NCBI RefSeq assembly: GCF_017875735.1 | Contig: NZ_JAGGMZ010000001.1 | Span: 2,790,001 to 2,854,000 of the forward strand | Length of the DNA stretch: 64,000 nt | Direction: 5' to 3' | From: Arthrobacter sp. CAN_C5 | GTDB lineage: Bacteria > Actinomycetota > Actinomycetes > Actinomycetales > Micrococcaceae | Shown: one piece after another, positions 34,057 to 43,952 of the stretch | Numbering within the stretch: the stretch's first letter is position 1 | Layout: each line of letters starts with the position of its first letter | Notes under the pieces: model-generated | Seen by the model: the letters and a program-made list of their open reading frames with translations, nothing else | Told to the model about the DNA's origin: nothing | Database searches by the model: none | Translations under genes and position numbers: made by a program

Positions 34057-35856
34057 CTAGGAGTTGACGAGGCGGCGAAGGTGTTCCACGACGTCCGCCA
34101 CCGCAATGTTCTCTGCCTCACCACTGCGGCGGTCCTTGACCTCCACCACTCCGTCGGCCAGGCCGCGCCCGACCACGACGATGGTTGGCACGCCGATCAG
34201 CTCGGCATCACCGAACTTGACGCCCGGGGAGACCTTGGGCCGGTCGTCGTACATGACCTCGAGACCGGCAGCCGAAAGGTCCTCGGCAAGTTGGTTGGCC
34301 GCGGCGAAGATTTCCTCGCCCTTGCCCGTGGCGACCAGGTGGATGTCCGCCGGGGCAACGTTCCTCGGCCAGATGATGCCCTTGTCGTCGCGGTTCGATT
34401 CGGCCAGAGCAGCAATTGCCCGGGTGACACCTACGCCATAGGAGCCCATCGTGACGGTGGCAAGCTTCCCGTTCTGGTCGAGGACCTTCAGGTTCAGTGC
34501 CTCGGCATACTTCCGGCCCAGCTGGAAGATGTGGCCCATCTCGATGCCGCGGGCCGCCTTGAGCGGGCCCGAACCGTCGGGGGCCTCGTCGCCGTCGCGC
34601 ACCTCCACAGCCTCGATGGTCCCGTCCCAGGTGAAGTCGCGGGAGGCGACCAGGCCGAAGACGTGTTTGCCCCTGACGTTGGCGCCGGTGATCCAGGACG
34701 TTCCCGCCACGATGCGGGGGTCCACCAGGTAGGTGATCCCCGTTGACCCGTCGGCGCCGAGCACCGGGGCGTCCAGGCTCACTCCGGGGCCGATGTACCC
34801 CTTGACCAGGCCCGGATGCTTCCTCAGGTCCTCGTCGGTGGCAGGCTCCACCATCACTTCGCCGCCCACCTCGAGGTGCGGTGCAAGGTTCGCTTCGATG
34901 CGCTTCACATCGACCGTCCGGTCACCCGGCAGGCCGATGATGACCAGCCGGCGCTCACCGGTGGGCAGGATGGCGGCCAGCACCACGTTCTTCAGGGTGT
35001 CAGCAGCAGTCCAGGGGCCGCCGTCACGGGCCAGGGCCTCGTTCGCGTGGTTCACCAGGGTATCGATGGTCGAGGTATCAGGGGTGTCCTTGATTTCTGC
35101 GGCTGCGGCTCCGGAGAAATCGACCTCGTCCGGGACGACAGTGGTGACCGCCTCGACGTTTGCGGTGTAGCCGCCCTCGGAAGCGACGAAGGTGTCCTCG
35201 CCAATTTCCGAGGGGTGCAGGAATTCTTCGCTCTTGGACCCACCCATGGCGCCGGCGGTCGCCGCGACGGGCACGATGGTGAGGCCGAGCCGTTCGAAGA
35301 TGCGCAGATAGGCGGCACGGTGCAGCTGGTAGCTGCGCTCCAGCCCGGCGTCGTCGATGTCGAAGGAGTAGGAATCCTTCATGATGAATTCACGGCCGCG
35401 CAGCAAGCCGGCACGGGGCCTGGCCTCGTCCCGGTACTTGGACTGGATCTGGAACAGGCTCAGCGGTAGGTCCTTGTACGAGTTGTACAGGTCCTTGACC
35501 AGGAGGGTGAACATCTCCTCATGGGTTGGTGCCAGCAGGTAGTCGGCTCCCTTGCGGTCCTGGAGCCTGAAGATGCCGTCGCCGTACTCGGTCCACCGGT
35601 TCGTCGCCTCGTAGGGCTCCTTGGGCAGCAGTGCGGGGAAGTGCACCTCCTGCGCGCCGATGCCTGCCATCTCCTCACGGATAATGGTCTCCACCTTGCC
35701 AAGCACCCTCAGCCCCAGCGGCAACCAGCTGTAGATGCCGGGGGCTGCCCTCCGGATGTAGCCGGCCCGCACGAGGAGCCGGTGGCTGGCGACCTCTGCG
35801 TCGGAGGGGTCCTCGCGCAGGGTGCGCAGGAAGAGGGTGGAGAGTCGAAGGACCAC
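34057..35856 (-). CDS. proS: Prolyl-tRNA synthetase
   Basis: ProRS charges tRNA-Pro. The 599-residue protein has the class II motifs, including [20 protein letters not shown], and an editing (INS) insertion between motifs 2 and 3 (about 220-390), as in the bacterial-type enzyme. The C-terminal anticodon-binding domain follows, with [15 protein letters not shown]. The start is GTG at 35856. Length and architecture are normal. Confidence 0.97.
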   Translation of the reverse strand: MVLRLSTLFLRTLREDPSDAEVASHRLLVRAGYIRRAAPGIYSWLPLGLRVLGKVETIIREEMAGIGAQEVHFPALLPKEPYEATNRWTEYGDGIFRLQDRKGADYLLAPTHEEMFTLLVKDLYNSYKDLPLSLFQIQSKYRDEARPRAGLLRGREFIMKDSYSFDIDDAGLERSYQLHRAAYLRIFERLGLTIVPVAATAGAMGGSKSEEFLHPSEIGEDTFVASEGGYTANVEAVTTVVPDEVDFSGAAAAEIKDTPDTSTIDTLVNHANEALARDGGPWTAADTLKNVVLAAILPTGERRLVIIGLPGDRTVDVKRIEANLAPHLEVGGEVMVEPATDEDLRKHPGLVKGYIGPGVSLDAPVLGADGSTGITYLVDPRIVAGTSWITGANVRGKHVFGLVASRDFTWDGTIEAVEVRDGDEAPDGSGPLKAARGIEMGHIFQLGRKYAEALNLKVLDQNGKLATVTMGSYGVGVTRAIAALAESNRDDKGIIWPRNVAPADIHLVATGKGEEIFAAANQLAEDLSAAGLEVMYDDRPKVSPGVKFGDAELIGVPTIVVVGRGLADGVVEVKDRRSGEAENIAVADVVEHLRRLVNS

Positions 35857-35964
35857 GCGTTAAAATCCGTTTCTTCAGCACTGACTGCCGGGGGCAGCTT
35901 TACAATCAGATACCAATCTAACTGTTTCGGGAGGCACCTGATGACACGGGCGCCCGACGGTGCC

Positions 35965-36789
35965 TTACTGCAGGCTCCGCAGCGCGGCGACCGTCGCGTC
36001 GACGAGCTCCTCACCCCGGGTCAGATCCTCCGCGTTGTCACCGGAGCTGCCGACTGTGACGTTGATCGTGGTGGTGCCGATCAGTGCGGTCAGGGAGACG
36101 GTCTCCTGAATGGTCCCGGGGATCCGAACCACGGTCCGGACGGCGAAGGTCCTGTCGGCGTTGGTAGTCACCCGTTGCTCGGTGACGGCCGCCGTGACCA
36201 CTTCACCGGCGATGTCCATCTCGAACTCGGAGCACTCCGCGAGCTGGCTGCGGTTGGCCGCAAGCTGGTCCTGGATGACGTCGTCGGACCCGTGGCTGGT
36301 GAGGCTGAGCGAGTCGGGCTGCAGGGAGGAGGCCCCGGCGAAGGTCATGACGGCGAGCGAGGCACTGAGGGCAGGCCCGACGACGTCGGTGTCGGCGAAG
36401 ACGTTGCATTCCTCGGGGGTCACCGTCAGGTCGCTGGGCGCCTCGGTTCCGGCCCGGTCCACCAGGTCGCGAATGTCCGAGTCAGGAAGAATCACCCCGG
36501 CGAGTGACTGCTCCTCATCCACCGCCGTCAGCGCAGCAACCAGTTCCTCGGGGGTGTATTCGGTGTTCGGCTGGGCAATCGTCGTGGGATCGGTCCCGGC
36601 CGGTTCCGTACTGGTGGGATCGACAGTTGGTTCGGCGGCCTCAGTGGGTTCGGCTCCGTCGGTCGGTTCGGCTGACAGCGTGGCGGGAGCGGGGAGTTCG
36701 TCAATGTCCGGGCCAGCGCTGCAGCCCCCGACGGCGATGAGCGCAGCACACGAGAGCACGGTGAGCGGGCGTCGCCTCCGGTCTTTCAC
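35965..36789 (-). CDS. Putative lipoprotein with acidic Thr/Pro-rich linker
   Basis: The 274-residue product has a type II signal peptide: basic start, hydrophobic core and the lipobox IAVGGC with the lipidated cysteine at 23. A linker of EPT-like repeats follows (about 41-75), then a folded domain of about 200 residues with two further cysteines (127 and 185) that may pair. I do not recognise the domain; its size and strand-rich pattern resemble extracytoplasmic sensor-like lipoproteins of actinobacteria. It lies between proS and a GNAT gene on the same strand. Confidence 0.75.
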   Translation of the reverse strand: MKDRRRRPLTVLSCAALIAVGGCSAGPDIDELPAPATLSAEPTDGAEPTEAAEPTVDPTSTEPAGTDPTTIAQPNTEYTPEELVAALTAVDEEQSLAGVILPDSDIRDLVDRAGTEAPSDLTVTPEECNVFADTDVVGPALSASLAVMTFAGASSLQPDSLSLTSHGSDDVIQDQLAANRSQLAECSEFEMDIAGEVVTAAVTEQRVTTNADRTFAVRTVVRIPGTIQETVSLTALIGTTTINVTVGSSGDNAEDLTRGEELVDATVAALRSLQ

Positions 36790-36819
36790 GACAGCGTCAC
36801 TTTCACAACAGCGCCGCCT

Positions 36820-37770
36820 TCACAGCAGCACCGTGGCGAAGGTGCCCACTTCTTCGAAGCCCACCGTCCGGTAGGCGGAGAGAGCGCGCGTGTTGAACGA
36901 GTTGACGTACAGACTCACCACTGGCGCGCGCTGCTGTGCGGCAATGACGACGGCGGCGAGGTAGCGGGCGCTGAGCCCCTGTCCACGGTAGGCCGGGTTC
37001 ATCCAGACCCCCTGGATCTGGACGGTGGTGCTCGAGACGGTGCCGAGCTCGGCCTTGAAGATCACCTGGCCGTCGTCGTCGAAATCGGCGAGGGACGCCT
37101 GCCGGCGAACCAGGGAGGCGACGCGGCGACGGTAATGATCGCCGCCGCCGGTGAAGGGCGAGTACCCGACTTCCTCTTCGAACATGGCGGCACAGGCAGG
37201 AACGATCACATCCAGCTCATCCTCGCGGGTGAACCGGAGTCCCGGCGCCGGGTCTACCTTGGGCGTTCCGGTGATGGCCAGCAGCGGCTGCTGGGGCCGC
37301 ACATCGAACGGCTCCGGGCTGTGCAGCCGCAGGGTCGACCAGATGGCCAGGACCGCGTCGGCTGGCCCGAAGATGGAGGAAAACTTTCGGCCGGAGGCGC
37401 CCAGGTGGGTGCCGAGCGCCGCGCCATCGTCCGGGGACACCCCGATCGGCACCAAGTTGACGCCGGCCCAGCAAGCCGAGACGAGTTCCCCTGCCCTGAA
37501 CATTCCGATCACTTCGCCGCCCGCGTAGGACGGAGACAAGCCACGGGAGGCTTCCAGGTGGGATGCGATGAAGACATTCGACGTCGGGTCCCGGTCAACC
37601 AGGCGGCCGAGCGCCTCGTTGTGTTCCTTGTCGAGCGTCAGGAAGCCGTCATCCACTGCGGTACCCGTAGCGGCAGCCCCGGCAGCGTCTGGTCCGGTCG
37701 CGTCGGGTTGCTCTGCGTGCGACCTAACTGACGGTAACCATGGGGCCACCCTGGCCAGCAGTCTCGCCAT
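36820..37770 (-). CDS. GNAT acetyltransferase with DUF4081-type N-terminal domain
   Basis: The 316-residue protein has a divergent N-terminal half and a C-terminal GNAT domain. Acetyl-CoA binding is indicated by [21 protein letters not shown] (about 254-274) and the closing [20 protein letters not shown]. The frame begins 47 bp inside ispG; a GTG at 37749 is an alternative start with a shorter overlap. Such a GNAT commonly follows ispG in actinobacteria. Substrate unknown. Confidence 0.82.
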   Translation of the reverse strand: MARLLARVAPWLPSVRSHAEQPDATGPDAAGAAATGTAVDDGFLTLDKEHNEALGRLVDRDPTSNVFIASHLEASRGLSPSYAGGEVIGMFRAGELVSACWAGVNLVPIGVSPDDGAALGTHLGASGRKFSSIFGPADAVLAIWSTLRLHSPEPFDVRPQQPLLAITGTPKVDPAPGLRFTREDELDVIVPACAAMFEEEVGYSPFTGGGDHYRRRVASLVRRQASLADFDDDGQVIFKAELGTVSSTTVQIQGVWMNPAYRGQGLSARYLAAVVIAAQQRAPVVSLYVNSFNTRALSAYRTVGFEEVGTFATVLL

Positions 37771-38890
37771 CAGCTTCCCCCATCTCCTCAGCTATTCTCA
37801 TGGCCTCTTCAATGAGTGTCTCAACAATCTGGTCCTCGGGAACAGTCTTGATGACCTGTCCCTTGACGAAAATCTGGCCTTTTCCGTTTCCGGACGCAAC
37901 ACCGAGGTCGGCTTCACGTGCTTCGCCGGGACCGTTGACGACACAGCCCATCACCGCGACGCGCAAGGGAATTTCCATCCCTTCCAGGCCGGCAGTGACC
38001 TGCTCGGCGAGGGTGTAGACATCCACCTGGGCGCGGCCGCAGGAAGGGCAGGACACAATTTCCAGCTTGCGGGGTCGCAGGTTCAGCGACTGCAGGATCT
38101 GATTGCCCACCTTGATTTCCTCAACCGGCGGTGCCGACAGGGAGACGCGGATGGTGTCGCCGATGCCTTTGGCCAGGAGGGCTCCGAAGGCTGTCGCCGA
38201 CTTGATGGTGCCCTGGAAGGCCGGCCCGGCCTCGGTGACGCCCAGGTGAAGGGGCCAGTCGCCGCGCTCGGCCAGCAGCTCGTAGGCACGCACCATGATC
38301 ACCGGGTCGTTGTGCTTGACCGAGATCTTGAAGTCGTGGAAGTCGTGTTCCTCGAAGAGTGAGGCTTCCCAGACCGCCGATTCGACGAGCGCTTCGGGGG
38401 TGGCTTTGCCGTACTTTTCCATCAGCCGCGGGTCGAGCGACCCGGCGTTGACGCCGATCCGGATCGAGGTGCCGGCAGCCTTGGCCGCTGCGGCGATCTC
38501 CTTGATCTGATCGTCGAACTTCCTGATGTTGCCGGGGTTGACCCGGACTGCTGCGCACCCGGCATCGATCGCCGCGAACACATACTTCGGCTGGAAGTGG
38601 ATATCGGCGATGACCGGAATCTGGGACTTCCTGGCGATGATCGGCAGCGCCGCGGCGTCGTCGGCAGACGGGCAGGCGACCCGGACAATGTCGCAACCGG
38701 TGGCCGTCAGTTCTGCGATCTGCTGGAGCGTCGCGTTGATGTCGGTGGTGGGGGTGGTGGTCATGGACTGGATGCTGATAGGCGAATCCGATCCAACGCC
38801 CACGGAGCCGACCTTGATCTGCCGGGTTTTGCGGCGCGGAGCAAGGACGGGCGGCGGTGCGGCTGGCATTCCTAAACTGACCGAGGTCAA
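37724..38890 (-). CDS. ispG: 4-hydroxy-3-methylbut-2-enyl-diphosphate synthase
   Basis: IspG (GcpE) reduces methylerythritol cyclodiphosphate to HMBPP in the MEP isoprenoid pathway using a [4Fe-4S] cluster. The protein has [30 protein letters not shown] and the cluster cysteines in [11 protein letters not shown] and CVVNGPGE. I start it at the TTG at 38890 because GGAGG lies at ideal distance; the ATG at 38902, four codons upstream, overlaps that site and has none of its own. The other MEP gene dxr lies 3 kb upstream on the same strand. Confidence 0.95.
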   Translation of the reverse strand: MTSVSLGMPAAPPPVLAPRRKTRQIKVGSVGVGSDSPISIQSMTTTPTTDINATLQQIAELTATGCDIVRVACPSADDAAALPIIARKSQIPVIADIHFQPKYVFAAIDAGCAAVRVNPGNIRKFDDQIKEIAAAAKAAGTSIRIGVNAGSLDPRLMEKYGKATPEALVESAVWEASLFEEHDFHDFKISVKHNDPVIMVRAYELLAERGDWPLHLGVTEAGPAFQGTIKSATAFGALLAKGIGDTIRVSLSAPPVEEIKVGNQILQSLNLRPRKLEIVSCPSCGRAQVDVYTLAEQVTAGLEGMEIPLRVAVMGCVVNGPGEAREADLGVASGNGKGQIFVKGQVIKTVPEDQIVETLIEEAMRIAEEMGEADGETAGQGGPMVTVS

Positions 38891-38949
38891 AGGATCCTCC
38901 ATGTGTAGTTCATCGGTACATCAAGTATTTACAGGTTGCGAGGTTGGGC

Positions 38950-39240
38950 TCAGGCGTACTGCGACAGCAGGCCGATGCCGGGTTTCCACTCGGTGGCCTT
39001 GACTGCTGCGATGGCGCCAACCAGCGCGAACGGATCCTGGCTTACCAGATCGTTGAGCGACTGCTCGTTCTCAGCGGTGAAGATCAGGAGTGCGCCGGCT
39101 CCGTCGGCGAATGCGCCGGACGCGAGCACGCGACCTTCCCCTACCAGACCGGTCAGCCATTCGCGGTGAGCTGGCCGGTGCTCGTCGCGTAGGTCGGAGG
39201 TATCAGGGCCATACACGTATTCCACTGCGAAAACACTCAT
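38950..39240 (-). CDS. YciI-like protein
   Basis: A 96-residue alpha/beta-barrel-type protein of the YciI family. It has EHRPAHREWLTGLVGEGRVLASGAF, with the His and Asp-like positions of the family, and FTAENEQSLNDLVSQDPF. Members include muconolactone isomerase-like and stress-related proteins; no specific reaction can be assigned. It lies between the membrane partner of satD and ispG. Confidence 0.82.
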   Translation of the reverse strand: MSVFAVEYVYGPDTSDLRDEHRPAHREWLTGLVGEGRVLASGAFADGAGALLIFTAENEQSLNDLVSQDPFALVGAIAAVKATEWKPGIGLLSQYA

Positions 39241-39259
39241 AGAACCACCTTATACGTGA

Positions 39260-39721
39260 TTACAGCAGGTACCTCGCCGCGAGGACGGCGACGGCCGCAG
39301 CCCACAGCAGTGATGCGAGGGTGCCGATGATGAACCGCTCAGCGACCGCGGGCGTTTCCTTCAGTTCGGAGTAGCGGCCCAGGCCCTTGATCGCCACGAC
39401 GTAGGCAATGGCCACGGGCTCGTTGGCAAGGATGGCTGCGGCGACGCCGAGCCGCTCCAGGATCCCGATCACCAGGCCACCCCGCAGGACACCCGGCCGG
39501 GGCATCGCAGGGTTTGCCGGGGTGCCGGGCTGGTGTGCGGGCTGGGCCGGGACCACAATCGTGAGGGTCTTGCCGGGTGTCCCGTAGTCGACAGTCCGCT
39601 GCTGCCCTGTGGATTCACCGTGCTCGTCGACCGATCGTGCGACCTTCAACACACCGATCGTGACAGGCCACCCCACTCCGGCTGCCACGAGCAGCGTCAG
39701 TATCACCCACAGCGCTTCCAT
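39260..39721 (-). CDS. Membrane protein paired with SatD (C-terminal region like DUF3307 proteins)
   Basis: The 153-residue product has a hydrophobic N-terminus (about 4-25), a Pro-rich soluble stretch and two to three C-terminal hydrophobic segments (about 80-105 and 130-152). The segment IKGLGRYSELKETPAVAERFIIGTL resembles the end of DUF3307-type membrane proteins that are often found beside satD. GGACGAGAG precedes the ATG. It lies 125 bp after satD and probably forms a functional pair with it. Function is unknown. Confidence 0.6.
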   Translation of the reverse strand: MEALWVILTLLVAAGVGWPVTIGVLKVARSVDEHGESTGQQRTVDYGTPGKTLTIVVPAQPAHQPGTPANPAMPRPGVLRGGLVIGILERLGVAAAILANEPVAIAYVVAIKGLGRYSELKETPAVAERFIIGTLASLLWAAAVAVLAARYLL

Positions 39722-39846
39722 CTCTCGTCCTCCGTCGCGGCTTTCGCATCACAGGCCGGCTGGGGATCCCCTACTGAGGCATCCCGACTGCAGCCTTCAC
39801 TCCGGGACTCTACCGTCTGGGTACGACACCGGACGGGTACGACGCT

Positions 39847-40455
39847 TCACCCTGGGGTAGCTGCCTCCCCCGCATCCGCGCGGGCCAGCAGGACGGCGGC
39901 AGCCGGCCGGGCGGCCCACTCCTCGACCCACGCCGAACGGGCAACCGCCTTGCTGACGGCCTGGGTGGTGATGCCCAGCCGGCGTGCCGCTGCGGTTTGG
40001 CTCCCCCACTTGTTGGGTTCCAACTGGTCCAGGATCCGCCATTCAGCAGCGGTTCGCTTCATCACGTGCAGCCCAATCAGCATCAGTACGCCTTCGGCGT
40101 CGGCGGCCCCGAGTCCACCCTCCACGGCGACGGCGGCCCGGTCCCCCGCCTTCTTGGCGCGCTCGACGGCGGCGCGGGCGGCAACAAAGGCTGCACCCCG
40201 GCCTTCCCGGGCAGTCGCTGGCAGCGGTAGGTCGACGTCGCCCACCCCAATGCCCACGTACCAGCCGCCCGCCCGCAGGCACAGCAGGGCGGCGTCCACC
40301 ACTGCCTCGGGCGATTCGAGCACTCCCTGCGCCTCATCCCCCACCGACCGGTCGAAGGGAACGATCACCGGCACCTGCCGCAGCAACTGGAGCAACCTGG
40401 GAACGCCGTCGTCGGCGTGCGAACTGCCTTTCTGGTCAATCGTCAGCACGAACAT
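39847..40455 (-). CDS. SatD family DNA-binding protein
   Basis: A 202-residue SatD-like protein with an N-terminal domain of unknown role and a C-terminal helix-turn-helix (about 148-185: GSQTAAARRLGITTQAVSKAV) that reads like an MarR/sigma-type DNA-recognition unit. No Shine-Dalgarno precedes the ATG. A good promoter ends just upstream, so the message is probably leaderless. An AT-rich block of inverted repeats covers that promoter, suggesting autoregulation. The neighbour downstream is a small membrane protein, an association seen for SatD elsewhere. Role unknown; in streptococci Sat genes were named for secretion and acid tolerance. Confidence 0.72.
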   Translation of the reverse strand: MFVLTIDQKGSSHADDGVPRLLQLLRQVPVIVPFDRSVGDEAQGVLESPEAVVDAALLCLRAGGWYVGIGVGDVDLPLPATAREGRGAAFVAARAAVERAKKAGDRAAVAVEGGLGAADAEGVLMLIGLHVMKRTAAEWRILDQLEPNKWGSQTAAARRLGITTQAVSKAVARSAWVEEWAARPAAAVLLARADAGEAATPG

Positions 40456-40458
40456 ATG

Positions 40459-40520
40459 ACAACCATATTGGGTTGTAAATTAAATATCAACCTATTTGGT
40501 ACTCAAATTGATTTACAACC
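40459..40520 (-). promoter_or_regulatory. satD promoter with overlapping operator-like inverted repeats
   Basis: On the minus strand TTGATA (40485-40490) and TATGGT (40462-40467) are 17 bp apart and end seven bases before the satD ATG. ACAACC (40459-40464) and GGTTGT (40471-40476) form one palindrome over the -10. GGTTGTAAAT (40471-40480) and ATTTACAACC (40511-40520) form a second with 10-bp arms. The whole block is strikingly AT-rich in this GC-rich chromosome. Confidence 0.65.
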
Positions 40521-40547
40521 GGTCTTCAGGTGGGTCGGGAAGACTGG

Positions 40548-41903
40548 CTAGCCGAAGAGGTCGACCGGCTTCACGATGTCGGCGTAAATCAGCAACGCGC
40601 CCATTCCCATCAGCAACACGGCCACCACATAGGTGAGCGGGAGGAGTTTCGCCATGTCGAAGGGGCCGGGGTCGGGGCGCCTGAACAGCCGCGCGAAGGT
40701 CCGGCGGAGTCCCTCCCAGAGCGCACCGGCGATGTGTCCGCCGTCGAGGGGCAGCAAGGGGATGAGGTTGAACACAAACAGGGCAATATTGACGCCGCCC
40801 ACCAGCCCGACCAGGGTTGCCACGCGGGACTCGATCGGGATCTCGTCCATGGCGGAGACCTCGCCGGCGATCCGGCCGACGCCGACCACGCTGATGGGTC
40901 CCTCCGGATCGCGCGGAGCATCCGAGAATGCGGCCTGCCCCACCTCGACGACCCGCTGCGGGAGGTTGATCACCACCCCGGTCACCGCGACGACATTCTC
41001 GCCGACCGCCGGCAACACTTCGCTGGCGGGGCCGGGGACCAGTTCCTGCTGTGAGCCGACGCCGATGAATCCCACGGCTTCCAGCACCGGATTGCCGTCG
41101 GCGTCGAGCTTGGGGCGGCCGTCAATGTCGGGCACCGGACGTTCGGTCAGCAGTGGCGTGATCGTGGTGTTGATGGTTTCGCCGTCGCGCACGTAGGTGA
41201 CGTCCGTTTCGGCGCCAGCCGTATCCCGGATCCAGGCGGAGAGCTCGGTCCAGTCGGTGACTTCCTGGCCGTCATAGCTCACCACGCGGTCGCCTGGCTG
41301 CAGGCCCGCCTCGAACGCGGGGGCCGCGGGATCGTCAGCCGTGCACGAGGTCTGGCCGGTTGACGCCTGCTGGCTGGCGGGGACCACACACTCGTACACC
41401 TCGGAGACCGTGGTGGTCGCCTGGGGCGATCCGAAGCCCATGATGAGGACGGCGAACATGATGACGCCGATCAGCAGGTTCATCACCGGCCCACCGAGCA
41501 TGATGACGATCCGCTTCCAGATGGGCAACTTGTAGAAGACCCGGTTCTCATCACCTGGACGGAGCTGCTCGGCGGCGGCCTGCCGGGCGTCGTTGGTGAG
41601 CTGCTGGAACATCCCGGTGCTGGACGGCCGGACCGCGGTGCCGGAGTCGACGTCGTCGTTCTTGGCGGGTGGAAACATCCCCACCATCGCCACATATCCC
41701 CCCAGGGGGATGGCCTTGAACCCGTATTCGGTGTCGCCGCGACGGCGGGAGAAGAGGGTGGGTCCGAATCCGATCATGTACTGGGTGACGCGGACCCTGA
41801 AAAGCTTGGCGGGGACAAGATGCCCCACTTCGTGCAGAGCAATGGACGCCGCAATGCCTACTGCAACGAAAAGTACTCCCAGAACGAAGAGCAGAATGGA
41901 CAA
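40548..41903 (-). CDS. M50 family site-2-type zinc metalloprotease (RseP/Rip1-like)
   Basis: An intramembrane protease of 451 residues with the HEVGH zinc motif (His24, Glu25, His28) in the first membrane segment. A PDZ domain follows (about 185-275), and a second membrane zinc site is seen in NLIPLLPLDGGHI (about 384-396). Family members cleave anti-sigma factors or other membrane proteins within the bilayer. The start is TTG with AAGGAACC upstream. It lies between dxr and the satD/ispG region, the order typical for actinobacteria. Confidence 0.93.
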   Translation of the reverse strand: MSILLFVLGVLFVAVGIAASIALHEVGHLVPAKLFRVRVTQYMIGFGPTLFSRRRGDTEYGFKAIPLGGYVAMVGMFPPAKNDDVDSGTAVRPSSTGMFQQLTNDARQAAAEQLRPGDENRVFYKLPIWKRIVIMLGGPVMNLLIGVIMFAVLIMGFGSPQATTTVSEVYECVVPASQQASTGQTSCTADDPAAPAFEAGLQPGDRVVSYDGQEVTDWTELSAWIRDTAGAETDVTYVRDGETINTTITPLLTERPVPDIDGRPKLDADGNPVLEAVGFIGVGSQQELVPGPASEVLPAVGENVVAVTGVVINLPQRVVEVGQAAFSDAPRDPEGPISVVGVGRIAGEVSAMDEIPIESRVATLVGLVGGVNIALFVFNLIPLLPLDGGHIAGALWEGLRRTFARLFRRPDPGPFDMAKLLPLTYVVAVLLMGMGALLIYADIVKPVDLFG

Positions 41904-41918
41904 CGTGGTTCCTTTGGC

Positions 41919-43136
41919 TTAGCTGTACTGATCCTGCACACCACAACGAATCCGGGCGAGTGTGCGTGCCCGTTTCTCGGCGTCGAGCACGCTGCTGAGA
42001 GTGAGTGGCCCGCCACTGTCATGCTCGGCGGTGATGGCCTCCACCGTATCCACAATGTCAGTGAAACCTATGGCTCCGCTGTGAAAAGCCTCGACGGCCT
42101 CCTCGTTGGCGGCGTTGAAGACTGCCATCGCCGTTCCCCCGCGCGCCGCAGCCGCCTTGGCCAGCCGCACGGCCGGGAAGGCTTCCTCGTCGAGGGGTTC
42201 GAAGGTCCAGGAGGCGGCGGTGGTCCAGTCACACGGGGTTGCCGCACCCGGGATGCGGTGCGGCCACCCGATGCCGAGGGCAATGGGCAGGCGCATATCG
42301 GGCGGTGAGGCCTGGGCGATGGTTGACCCGTCGGTGAACTGCACCATCGAGTGGATGATCGACTGTGGGTGCACGACGACGTCAATCTGTTCCAGCGGGA
42401 TGCCGAACAGCAGATGGGCCTCAATGACCTCCAGCGCCTTATTGACCATGGTGGCGGAATTGGTGGTGACCATCCTGCCCATGTCCCAGGTTGGGTGGGC
42501 AAGGGCCTGCTGCGGGGTGACGCTCTGCAGGTCCTTCCGCGCCTTGCCCCGGAAGGGTCCGCCGGATGCGGTGAGAATCAGCCGGTCGACCTCTGCTGCA
42601 CTGCCGGAGCGAAGGCACTGGGCAATGGCCGAGTGCTCCGAGTCGACGGGAACAATCTGGCCTTCAGCGGCGACGTCGTGGACCAGTTGGCCGCCCACGA
42701 TGAGGGATTCCTTATTGGCCAGGGCCAACAGGTGTCCGGCCTTGAGCGCCGCGAGAGTTGGCGCGAGCCCGATGGAACCGGTGATCCCATTGAGGACGAC
42801 GTCGGCGTCGGGCCAGGCGGCGAGATGGGCTGAGGCGTCGGGCCCGGTGAACAGTTGCGGCGAATAGTTTTTTGCTGCCGGAACTGCGGCGGCAGCCTTG
42901 CGGATGGCGTCGCTGAGTCCGGCGTCGGTGCCGGAGGCCGAGGCGACAGCCTGGGCGTTGACCGCGACAGCCTGCTCTGCCAACAGCGTCAGGTTGCCTC
43001 CGCCGGCCGAGATGGCGGTGACGATGAAGCGCTCGGGTGCCTGCCGGATCACGTCGATGGCCTGGGTGCCGATGGAGCCGGTGGAGCCGAGAATGACCAC
43101 CCGGCGTCGTCCAGTGGCTGGGGCGATAAATTCCAT
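41919..43136 (-). CDS. dxr: 1-deoxy-D-xylulose-5-phosphate reductoisomerase
   Basis: Dxr converts DXP to methylerythritol 4-phosphate with NADPH, the committed MEP step. The 405 residues include the nucleotide-binding GSTGSIGTQ (17-25), LALANKESLIVGG (about 135-147), the metal/substrate segment VDSEHSAIAQCL and TASGGPFRGK. Asp and Glu metal ligands are conserved within these motifs. Fifteen bp separate it from the M50 protease gene. Confidence 0.97.
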   Translation of the reverse strand: MEFIAPATGRRRVVILGSTGSIGTQAIDVIRQAPERFIVTAISAGGGNLTLLAEQAVAVNAQAVASASGTDAGLSDAIRKAAAAVPAAKNYSPQLFTGPDASAHLAAWPDADVVLNGITGSIGLAPTLAALKAGHLLALANKESLIVGGQLVHDVAAEGQIVPVDSEHSAIAQCLRSGSAAEVDRLILTASGGPFRGKARKDLQSVTPQQALAHPTWDMGRMVTTNSATMVNKALEVIEAHLLFGIPLEQIDVVVHPQSIIHSMVQFTDGSTIAQASPPDMRLPIALGIGWPHRIPGAATPCDWTTAASWTFEPLDEEAFPAVRLAKAAAARGGTAMAVFNAANEEAVEAFHSGAIGFTDIVDTVEAITAEHDSGGPLTLSSVLDAEKRARTLARIRCGVQDQYS

Positions 43137-43168
43137 GGTTCAAGTATCGCGCACGGGGCCGGACGCAA

Positions 43169-43230
43169 AAACGGCCCTCAGGCTCAGGCCCGCCGGTTGC
43201 GATGGCAGTTCCTGAGCCCAAGGGCCGTTT
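43169..43230 (-). terminator. Long-stem terminator between the NAD(P)-binding protein gene and dxr
   Basis: Arms of 20 bases (43169-43188 and 43211-43230) pair at 18 positions around a 22-base loop. On the minus strand the stem runs into TTTTT. It lies 51 bp past the stop of the leftward gene at 43281 and 33 bp before the dxr start, so it isolates dxr from upstream transcription. Confidence 0.8.
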
Positions 43231-43235
43231 CTGTT

Positions 43236-43287
43236 GAGCGGACCGCTGGTGAGCGGGGTTGCTGGTGAGCGGGTCGCTGGTTAGCGG
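43236..43287. repeat. 15/16-bp imperfect tandem repeat reaching the stop codon
   Basis: Units GAGCGGACCGCTGGT, GAGCGGGGTTGCTGGT and GAGCGGGTCGCTGGT followed by a partial TAGCGG; the partial unit covers the stop codon of the leftward gene. It lies between that stop and the terminator. Confidence 0.7.
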
Positions 43288-43952
43288 CTGATGGAGGCGA
43301 GCGCGTCGGCGATGGTTTCCTCGCCGGAGATCAGCTCCAGCACCTGTCGGTCCCCGAGCTTGCTGTCGAGCAACGCCGCGATGACCGTAGCCACGTCCTT
43401 GCGTGGCACCGACCCCTGGCCGGTCTTCGAAGTAAGCCGCACCCTGCCGGTCGCGGCGTCGTCGGTCAGTCCACCCGGGCGGATAACCGTCCAGCTGAAG
43501 GACGACCTTGCCGCCAGGTCTTCCTCTGCGGCGAGCTTGGCCTGAAGGTAGGCGTAGAAGATGTCGTCGAGTCCGTCAGGGCGCTGGCCGTCCCGAACCG
43601 AGTCGGCTCCCATCGAGGAAACCTGGACGAACCGCTTGACGCCGGCAATCTCTGCGGCGTCTGCCAGCAGCACTGAGGCTCCGCGATCGACCGAGTCTTT
43701 CCGTTCCGCACTGCTGTCTGGGCCTGCGCCGGCTGCGAAAACGACAGCGTCGGCTCCAGTCAGCACCTGGGCGAGCTCGTCGGGCGTACTCGACTCGAGG
43801 TCGACCACTACCGGGGTGCCGCCGTCGTTCTCAATGTCTGTGTTCTGCTCCGGGTTGCGGACCAGTCCGACAACCTCGTGACCCTGTTGAACAAGCTGGC
43901 GGGTAAGTTCGCGGGCAATTTTTCCGTGGGCTCCTGCTATCACTGTTCTCAT
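43281..43952 (-). CDS. NAD(P)H-binding atypical SDR family protein
   Basis: A 223-residue Rossmann-fold protein with an N-terminal GAHGKIARELTRQL motif and VVFAAGAGPDSS. FVQVSSMGAD and WTVIRPGGLTDD follow, as in atypical SDRs such as YwnB or flavin-reductase-like proteins. The usual Tyr-x3-Lys is present only loosely (YAYLQAKLAAE). The reaction is unknown. It is a single gene with its own terminator. Confidence 0.82.
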   Translation of the reverse strand: MRTVIAGAHGKIARELTRQLVQQGHEVVGLVRNPEQNTDIENDGGTPVVVDLESSTPDELAQVLTGADAVVFAAGAGPDSSAERKDSVDRGASVLLADAAEIAGVKRFVQVSSMGADSVRDGQRPDGLDDIFYAYLQAKLAAEEDLAARSSFSWTVIRPGGLTDDAATGRVRLTSKTGQGSVPRKDVATVIAALLDSKLGDRQVLELISGEETIADALASISR

